Origin: Nonlabens ulvanivorans
GTDB taxonomy: Bacteria; Bacteroidota; Bacteroidia; Flavobacteriales; Flavobacteriaceae
Assembly (NCBI RefSeq): GCF_000755285.1
Contig: NZ_BBMK01000001.1
Coordinates: forward strand, 930,001-994,000
Length of the DNA stretch: 64,000 bases
Direction: 5' to 3'
The translations under genes and the position numbers were made by a program. Positions 58,946-64,000 of this stretch are shown piece after piece (positions within the stretch are counted from its first letter, which is position 1; every line of letters starts with the position of its first letter). The notes beneath the pieces are model-generated. The model ran no database searches and was not told the origin of the DNA. It saw nothing but the letters and a program-made list of their open reading frames with translations.

Positions 58946-59593
58946 CTAAGCGACCTCTTCATCTAGTCTCATAGGCTCTGTAGTAATAGGGCTTATCGTA
59001 GGATAGTAGTTGCGTTTATAGTGTTCGCGTTCATCTTCGCCCAGTTTTTTGATGACTTGGTTCCCTAAGTTTTTAGTAACTAGTATTTCTTCTTGATTAG
59101 GGAAATGTGGGAACTTCACTTTCCAGCCTAGTATTTTTTTAGATTTACGTTTAATGTATTCCTGAGGAGTGAATTGCTCATGGTAGGCATGTATAAACTC
59201 ATGACCTAGAAGAGAAGCGCTGGAAACTCTTCCCGTATTTTGTTTAGACCACGGTTTTCTTAAGTTTTTACGAAACATTGCTCCGTCAGTATCAAAAAAT
59301 GTAATCGTATCTGTTGATGGGCTATAAGTGTTTTTTTCTCCATCACGTATGGTGATGCTTTTTCCGTATCGCTGGATAAACTCTTCTAAAATGTTGACTG
59401 TTTTGCCATCATTAAATTCTAATTCTAGTGCTTTAGTTTCGTACAGAAAGTCTAAAGTCATCATGCAATTATTGTAAAATAATGTAGCGTTAGCATCTGT
59501 TTGACGATTTGGATAATAGTGATATGGAGAGGTGTGCCACTGCTTTCCATCGTGCCATAATATTTTAATATTACTTTCTAACATGATACTCAT
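58946..59593 (-). CDS. Putative zinc metallopeptidase (M91-like)
   Basis: 215 residues, no signal peptide. LLGHEFIHAYHEQFT contains HExxH, a zinc-protease motif, and a downstream acidic residue (about 25-45 residues on, NQEEILVTKNLGN) could be the third ligand. The pattern resembles M91 (NleD-type effector) domains, which in Bacteroidetes often sit at the end of polymorphic toxins; here it is a stand-alone protein. No immunity or secretion gene is adjacent. The family assignment is from motif only. Confidence 0.6.
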   Translation of the reverse strand: MSIMLESNIKILWHDGKQWHTSPYHYYPNRQTDANATLFYNNCMMTLDFLYETKALELEFNDGKTVNILEEFIQRYGKSITIRDGEKNTYSPSTDTITFFDTDGAMFRKNLRKPWSKQNTGRVSSASLLGHEFIHAYHEQFTPQEYIKRKSKKILGWKVKFPHFPNQEEILVTKNLGNQVIKKLGEDEREHYKRNYYPTISPITTEPMRLDEEVA

Positions 59594-59605
59594 AAATAGT
59601 TTGTA

Positions 59606-60373
59606 TTATTTTCCGTATTTACGGATGGCTTCCTTGATACGTTCTACACGATTCTCTGGATCTGGATGAGTGCTTTGAAATTCTGGAGCACGATTGGGTC
59701 CAGCAGCATTTTTTAAAATTTCCATGACACCTATCATTTCATAAGGGTCATAACCAGCATCTATCATCATTTTAACACCAAGATCATCACTCTGTAATTC
59801 GTCATCACGTCCATATTTCATGGTCAACATTTGAGCAATAGATGCCGCCGCCTCGCCACCGCCATCTGTTCCAACACTTACACCGGTGATAACGCCTTGA
59901 GCTAGTCCTTGTTGACTCATGCGCTCTGCACTATGTCTTGCGATGACGTGACCTATTTCATGTCCCATAACACCTGCTAGTTGATCTTCATTTTCCAATT
60001 GTTGGTATAATGCTGCGGTAATAAAGCACTGTCCGCCGGGTAATGCAAATGCGTTTATTGTTCTATCATCTGCAAGAAGATGAAAGTCGTATTGATAATC
60101 TGTATTTCTACCTATGCTGCTGTTTACTAGTTTTATACCTACACGATCGAGTTGTGCTTGTGCATTTTGATCTGGATGCAAGCCGCCGTATTCAGCAATC
60201 ATACTAGGAGCAGCGCTTAATCCCATTGCTATTTCTTGGTCTGTACTCAAGTCTACATATTGAGTTTCACCAGTGTAGTTGTTCGTTTCTGCACTTGAGC
60301 AATATTTAAGAACTGCAAAAGCTACAATCGCTAGTCCTATAAATAATCTGATTTTTCCTGATCCGCCTCTCAT
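59606..60373 (-). CDS. M48-family metallopeptidase (BepA/Oma1-like)
   Basis: 255 residues with an N-terminal hydrophobic helix (IRLFIGLAIVAFAVLKYC) and zinc motif GHEIGHVIARHSAERM; the third ligand Glu is in DDELQSDDLGVKMM. C-terminal QSTHPDPENRVERI closes the domain, all typical of periplasmic M48 enzymes that degrade or help assemble envelope proteins. No TPR domain, so it is the short form. The next gene downstream (58946) starts 12 nt after its stop. Confidence 0.9.
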   Translation of the reverse strand: MRGGSGKIRLFIGLAIVAFAVLKYCSSAETNNYTGETQYVDLSTDQEIAMGLSAAPSMIAEYGGLHPDQNAQAQLDRVGIKLVNSSIGRNTDYQYDFHLLADDRTINAFALPGGQCFITAALYQQLENEDQLAGVMGHEIGHVIARHSAERMSQQGLAQGVITGVSVGTDGGGEAAASIAQMLTMKYGRDDELQSDDLGVKMMIDAGYDPYEMIGVMEILKNAAGPNRAPEFQSTHPDPENRVERIKEAIRKYGK

Positions 60374-60427
60374 GATGGTTAGTTTTATAATATGCCTAAA
60401 TTAGAAAAAAAATATGGAATGATTTTT

Positions 60428-61114
60428 TTATTGTAGAGATGGATTGACTCCATTAATGTGTTCGTTATAATACCTTAATAAACGTTCATCGCTTATTTTT
60501 TCCATGCCTAAAACTTCCTGACTTCTTAAAAAAGTCAAGAAGTTCGTTTCTGAAAGGTATTCTTGAAGCAACTTACGTGAAAGCGGTGCATAGCTGTAAT
60601 GCCATGGCTCGTATTTAAATCCTGTACGATTTTTATTAAGAGTGTAGACCAATTCAAAACCGTAAGTGGCTGCATTTTCTTCCATCCAGTCTTTCATTTT
60701 GCAGAAAGGACCGTTGCCATGAAACTTATCTGGAACCAGTACATCACCGCTGTATGAAGCGCCTTGGTCTATGATATCCATGTCTGTTCCCCAGTGATGT
60801 CTACTCGTTCCTGGAACGGTTGAATACTCTACGATTTTATCAAATATAGCATCTGGAGCAAGGCCTTGAGCGGCATATTTTTTATATTTCCTGTTCCAGA
60901 TCTGGCGCTGTCTATTAAAACTGCGATAGCCAGAAACAATTTTTAAATCGATACCATCTTTAAGGGCAGCGGCTCGCATTTTATTGAACGCGCTTTGTGC
61001 ATCTGATTCTAGTGAATTATTACTATTAGTAGTTTGTCCGGTAAGTTGTTGAGTGCTTATTTGGGCATTGGTGCTTGCAAATAGCAATAAAAGGAGTATG
61101 GTGGTGATTTTCAT
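60428..61114 (-). CDS. M15-family D-alanyl-D-alanine carboxypeptidase (VanY-like)
   Basis: 228 residues: signal peptide (MKITTILLLLLFASTNA), then GYRSFNRQRQIWNRKY, zinc ligands in SRHHWGTDMDI (His and Asp) and in EPWHYSY (His). Trims D-Ala from peptidoglycan stem peptides. The HHWGTD motif is coded with an unexpanded four-G run (60789-60792). It overlaps the upstream acetyltransferase gene by 4 nt (ATGA). Confidence 0.9.
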   Translation of the reverse strand: MKITTILLLLLFASTNAQISTQQLTGQTTNSNNSLESDAQSAFNKMRAAALKDGIDLKIVSGYRSFNRQRQIWNRKYKKYAAQGLAPDAIFDKIVEYSTVPGTSRHHWGTDMDIIDQGASYSGDVLVPDKFHGNGPFCKMKDWMEENAATYGFELVYTLNKNRTGFKYEPWHYSYAPLSRKLLQEYLSETNFLTFLRSQEVLGMEKISDERLLRYYNEHINGVNPSLQ

Positions 61115-61569
61115 AACGCTTTATACATTTTATAATGAGTGCCTACTATGTTGATTTCAAATGGTTTGCTTACTATTTGATAGCCCATTTTCTCATAAAA
61201 AGATACGGCACTTTCTCGAGCGTTGAACCATAAGGCCAACACATTTTTATTTTTCAGCGTCTCTTCGGCATGGTTAATTAGTTTTTTACCTAATTGTTGA
61301 CCTTGCATCTCATGAAGTACAGCCATACCTCTTAATTGATAGCATTGTTTAAAATTATAAGTCTTTAATTCTTCAATACTATCATCTTGATACATTAAAA
61401 ATGTAGCAACTCCTTTCAGTTGTTGGTCAACATAAGCACCTAGATGGAAAGTGGTCGTTAAATCATCGCCTTCAAAATAACAATCAGTTATAGGTCTACC
61501 AGCTCTTAATACGGGATGACGTACTGGATAAGTTTCAATGGCTGATATATTACGAATTATTAAAGTCAT
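61111..61569 (-). CDS. GNAT-family N-acetyltransferase
   Basis: 152 residues; acetyl-CoA loop in QLRGMAVLHEMQGQQLGKKLINHAE (split here) and C-terminal NVLALWFNARESAVSFYEKMGYQIV. Substrate unknown. It shares 20 nt with the preceding GNAT gene and 4 nt with the VanY-like gene, so the three are translationally coupled. Confidence 0.85.
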   Translation of the reverse strand: MTLIIRNISAIETYPVRHPVLRAGRPITDCYFEGDDLTTTFHLGAYVDQQLKGVATFLMYQDDSIEELKTYNFKQCYQLRGMAVLHEMQGQQLGKKLINHAEETLKNKNVLALWFNARESAVSFYEKMGYQIVSKPFEINIVGTHYKMYKAL

Positions 61570-62089
61570 CTTTTGTGATTTTATAGCATCGTGCCGGTTT
61601 TGTTCCAGACCATAAAAAGCGATGGTCCAATCTCATGCGAAGTCTTTGAGCTACTCGTTGCGATCCGTAATTATGTTCATGTACATGTGCTTCAACAACC
61701 TCTAATTTATGATCTTCAAAAGCATGCTGTAATACACGTCTAGTAGATTCTGTTGCATATCCTTTTCCCCCCCAAAACCTTTTTATAAAACGATAGCCAG
61801 TATCGACAAAGTCTCCTTCTTGATGATATTTGAGTCCAGTCCAGCCTATAAATGCATCATCTTCCTTACGTATCACAGCTAGCCTTCCCATACTGTATTT
61901 TTTAATCTGACCTTGAGGATTATTAATATAATCTAGAACAAATTTGCGTGCGTCTTCTATATTCTTAAAAGGTATATCGCCTGTGTAACGCATGACTTCT
62001 TCATCATCATTAAGTTCAAATAAAAATGGTGCGTCAGACTCTTCAAATGGTCTTAAAATTAATCGATCTGTCTCAAATCTTAGTATCAT
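61550..62089 (-). CDS. GNAT-family N-acetyltransferase (RimJ-like)
   Basis: 179 residues of the RimJ/RimL type: ETDRLILRPFEESDAPFLFEL, then the CoA loop RFIKRFWGGKGYATESTRRVLQHAF (split). Usual family sequence is WGKGYATE; the G7 run (complement of 61767-61773) adds a Gly inside the pyrophosphate-binding loop, a place where insertions are rarely tolerated. Possible substrates are protein N-termini or antibiotics. Overlaps its neighbours on both sides. Confidence 0.87.
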   Translation of the reverse strand: MILRFETDRLILRPFEESDAPFLFELNDDEEVMRYTGDIPFKNIEDARKFVLDYINNPQGQIKKYSMGRLAVIRKEDDAFIGWTGLKYHQEGDFVDTGYRFIKRFWGGKGYATESTRRVLQHAFEDHKLEVVEAHVHEHNYGSQRVAQRLRMRLDHRFLWSGTKPARCYKITKDDFNNS

Positions 62090-62370
62090 ACACGGGTATC
62101 ACTCCAGTCGCTATGTCTGTCAAAAACAACTTCGGCAAATGGGCATAATGGATTGATTTTTAGATTTTCCGCTTTCGCGAAAGTGTAACTAGCCTCTATC
62201 AACTTGCTACCTAAACCATTGCCTTCCATACTTGGGTTCACTTCAGTATGATCAATGGTCATGATTTGATTTTCTAAGGTATAAGTTAGTTCAGCAACAG
62301 TATTGCCGTCCTTCTTCATATAAAAGATTCCTCTTTTATCGTTCTGTTTATGTTGAATAGGAAAGTCCAT
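62086..62370 (-). CDS. Small GNAT-like acetyltransferase (YjdJ/GCN5-related N-acetyltransferase type)
   Basis: 94 residues: GIFYMKKDGNTVAELTY, DHTEVNPSMEGNGLGSKLIEASYTFAKAENLKINPLCPFA, the pattern of the mini-GNAT (YjdJ) family. The palindromic repeat variant (62170-62185) codes YTFAKAE in the helix after the CoA loop. It overlaps the RimJ-like gene by 4 nt, giving a run of three coupled acetyltransferases. Confidence 0.87.
   Translation of the reverse strand: MDFPIQHKQNDKRGIFYMKKDGNTVAELTYTLENQIMTIDHTEVNPSMEGNGLGSKLIEASYTFAKAENLKINPLCPFAEVVFDRHSDWSDTRV
62170..62185. repeat. Palindromic repeat, one-mismatch copy (inside mini-GNAT)
   Basis: CGCTTTCGCGAAAGTG, one change in the right arm; codes T-F-A-K-A on the minus strand. 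Confidence 0.85.
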
Positions 62371-62425
62371 GGTTTTATTTTAAAATTACTTTATTAAACT
62401 ATTTGAGCAAAATTATACCCATTTT

Positions 62426-63106
62426 TCACTTCAATGGTTCTTGATCTTTAAGGAATATGCGAGCGGTATGCGATCCATGTAAAATTTCTTGGTCATTTTG
62501 CACTCTTATATAACTACCTTCTCTAAGACCTATTACAGGAATCGTATTGTAAAAATGAAATTCTTTTATACGTTGTTCACGTGTTTCTCCCATATGTGTA
62601 GAGCCTTCAATAGGATCCAGATAATGTGGGTTTATATTGTATCCTAGAGCACCAGTGGTTTTAAAGCTTACTGGTTGCACTACAGGCATATCGTTAGTAG
62701 TGCGCATGTTAAGACCACAAATGTTGCTGCCAGCACTAGTGCCCATATAAAAGGTACCTTTAAAAATTGCTTTTCTTAGAGGTGTCATTAAATCCAGATC
62801 ATGAAGTGTTTTTACTAGTTGAAATGTATTACCACCACCTGTGAAAATTGCTGATGCCTGTAATAGTGCGTCTTGCTTATTTTCTACCGTATGTATACCA
62901 GTAACGTTAATTCCATGAGGTTGTAAAACATGGTGTACTTTTTGAGTATAATCATCATGGGATACACCACCTGGTCTTGCAAATGGAATGAACAATAAAT
63001 CTGTGATGTTTTCTTCTTTAAAAACAGCTAGTAAATCTTCTAGCAAATATTGAAGGTAACCACTGCCATGTATAGTAGATGTACTTGCGACGATCATGTT
63101 TCTCAT
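62426..63106 (-). CDS. pepE: Peptidase E (alpha-aspartyl dipeptidase, S51)
   Basis: About 226 residues; hydrolyses Asp-X dipeptides. The nucleophile Ser is in YMGTSAGSNICG and the fold markers IFTGGGNTFQLVKTL and INPHYLDP are present. The -7 box (63122-63129, minus strand) puts the transcript start near 63116, so the ATG at 63106 (MRNMIVAS) is preferred over the upstream open frame to 63124. Catalytic Asp/His partners are less clear by eye. Confidence 0.9.
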   Translation of the reverse strand: MRNMIVASTSTIHGSGYLQYLLEDLLAVFKEENITDLLFIPFARPGGVSHDDYTQKVHHVLQPHGINVTGIHTVENKQDALLQASAIFTGGGNTFQLVKTLHDLDLMTPLRKAIFKGTFYMGTSAGSNICGLNMRTTNDMPVVQPVSFKTTGALGYNINPHYLDPIEGSTHMGETREQRIKEFHFYNTIPVIGLREGSYIRVQNDQEILHGSHTARIFLKDQEPLK

Positions 63107-63121
63107 AAGAAAACTTTTAGG

Positions 63122-63129
63122 CAAAGGTA
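63122..63129 (-). promoter_or_regulatory. -7 box TACCTTTG of pepE
   Basis: CAAAGGTA on the plus strand, 16 nt before the ATG at 63106; decides the start codon. Confidence 0.55.
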
Positions 63130-63204
63130 TTTAACAATTAATTGGATAATGTTATCGTTATCTAAAAGGCAATTTGAATTAAATTGCTTAACATAATTTA
63201 AACT

Positions 63205-64000
63205 ATGAAAAATTTCATATATCTATTCCTATTTCTAGGGATGTTATCTAGTGCACAGGTAGAACGTGTACAGATAAAAGGGACCATTAGTTCTGATTTG
63301 AATTCTGACTTAAGCGGTATTACTATATTTAATAACAACTCTTTAGAAGGCACCATCACTAATAATAATGGTGTTTTTTACATAGATGTTAAAAAAGGTG
63401 ATCAACTTTCTTTTAAAGCAATACAATTTGAGTCGTTTTCTTTAAATGTTTCTGATGTGGTAATCAAAGAGAAAAAAATACAGTTAGGTCTTAATGCAGA
63501 TGTAAATGAATTGGAAACCGTTAATTTGAGTTCTACTAGTTTTATGATACCAGTAAAACGTGTAGAAACAGTTGATTCTGGATTAGAAAAAGTTTCCCTA
63601 GAGAATATTAGAACAGCAGCAGTAGATCGTATTGATAATACTTTCTCTGATCGTGTAAGGCAACCTAATGAATATGCCGTACGTGCAGAAGCTTTTCAAC
63701 AAAGTCAACCGCGATTCAATATGATAGGTCTTTCAACTACTATCAATACTGCAAATATTGCTAGAAGTCTAGATGTTAAAAACATCTCTAAAGATGATAG
63801 TGTGCCTGTTGAGACTAATGCTCTGGTTTTACTTAAAAATAAATACAGTAAAGAATATCTTTTAAACTACCTCGATTTAGAAGAAAAGGATTTTATAGAA
63901 TATGGGTATTTTGTTCAAGATAATGGTCTCACAAAGGAACTTGTACAAGCAGATAATGAATTAGATCTATTAGAGTTTTTATCTCAACAAGCTGTAATGT
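63205..64000 (+). CDS. Carboxypeptidase-like regulatory domain protein (partial, runs off the window)
   Basis: 265 codons are visible without a stop. Signal peptide MKNFIYLFLFLGMLSSAQ, then a carboxypeptidase-D-regulatory-like beta domain (IKGTISSDLNSDLSGITIFNN ... GVFYIDVKKGDQLSF), and a helical or mixed region. Such domains often begin outer-membrane or secreted proteins in Bacteroidetes, but no TonB plug appears in the visible part, and the family name is left open. Confidence 0.75.
   Translation, partial: MKNFIYLFLFLGMLSSAQVERVQIKGTISSDLNSDLSGITIFNNNSLEGTITNNNGVFYIDVKKGDQLSFKAIQFESFSLNVSDVVIKEKKIQLGLNADVNELETVNLSSTSFMIPVKRVETVDSGLEKVSLENIRTAAVDRIDNTFSDRVRQPNEYAVRAEAFQQSQPRFNMIGLSTTINTANIARSLDVKNISKDDSVPVETNALVLLKNKYSKEYLLNYLDLEEKDFIEYGYFVQDNGLTKELVQADNELDLLEFLSQQAVM

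Noticed and set aside
5251-61773. Seven-G tracts as phase-variation switches
   Set aside because: Phase-variable tracts usually sit in surface or restriction genes and are out of frame in some cells; these lie in housekeeping enzymes and mostly keep the frame, so an artefact or a different process is likelier.
5917-62185. Palindromic repeats as rho-independent terminators only
   Set aside because: Only four of the 12 are intergenic; most lie inside coding sequence and lack a following T-run.
1-64000. tRNA, rRNA, prophage or transposase genes
   Set aside because: I looked for cloverleaf-like CCA ends, rRNA signatures, integrases and DDE transposases on both strands and found none that I could support.

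Overview
The window reads as a low-GC chromosomal segment from a marine Flavobacteriaceae bacterium; a Nonlabens-like genus is my guess from gene order and repeat content. Supporting signs are the gliding ABC protein GldA, type IX secretion C-terminal tails on secreted proteins, Bacteroidetes promoters (TTG, 17-23 nt, TAnnTTTG), a mevalonate pathway, and housekeeping gene neighbourhoods typical of the family. I see no phage, insertion sequence, CRISPR array, rRNA or tRNA.

Layout. 1-5.9 kb: a SAM riboswitch and a methionine operon (metY, metX, hom), an Rrf2 regulator, a ferredoxin-NADP reductase and a [2Fe-2S] ferredoxin. 5.9-9.5 kb: two tandem PagL-like outer-membrane genes, a head-GIN lipoprotein and a DUF2911 protein. 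9.5-28 kb: truA and gldA on the minus strand; then, on the plus strand, a probable attenuated leader, DAHP synthase/chorismate mutase, rsgA, dtd, two DUF3857 transglutaminase-like proteins, mazG, aroA, queA, a secreted lysyl-endopeptidase-like protease, rlmN, polyprenyl synthase and der, with a secreted adhesin-type protein opposite. 28-36.7 kb: a TonB-receptor-like outer-membrane protein, a MORN-type protein, a three-gene glycosyltransferase set, a peptidoglycan-binding protein and an XRE regulator. 36.7-51.7 kb, minus strand: GNAT-amidase, a polyamine cluster (speA, speB, deoxyhypusine-synthase-like), pseudouridine synthase, nitrilase, thioredoxin, UbiA, mevalonate kinase, mvaD, M24 peptidase, mpl and a TPR protein. 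51.9-58.7 kb: a giant alpha-2-macroglobulin protein with an internal TonB plug domain. 58.9-63.1 kb, minus strand: three peptidases, three GNAT acetyltransferases and peptidase E, followed by the start of a carboxypeptidase-like-domain protein.

Two signals cut across the annotation. (1) A perfect palindrome, CGCTTTCGCGAAAGCG, or its 14-nt core, occurs 12 times plus two one-mismatch copies and one decayed copy. It lies both between genes and inside genes, where it mostly encodes Ala-Phe-Ala-Lys-Ala. (2) G/C runs are strangely distributed: 11 runs of exactly seven, none longer. Most sit where family motifs need only GGGG, adding one Gly (or Pro) next to conserved or catalytic residues; three related sites with 5 or 6 G are frameshifted. 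In addition about 16 genes, including the essential der, mpl and mvk, carry small frameshifts whose net length deviations match exactly the indels I infer. I think most of these are consensus errors in the sequence, but the seven-G pattern is specific enough to deserve checking.

Functionally the segment combines sulfur amino acid, aromatic amino acid, isoprenoid and polyamine biosynthesis with envelope proteins (PagL-like, TonB-like, alpha-2-macroglobulin, glycosyltransferases, peptidoglycan enzymes).
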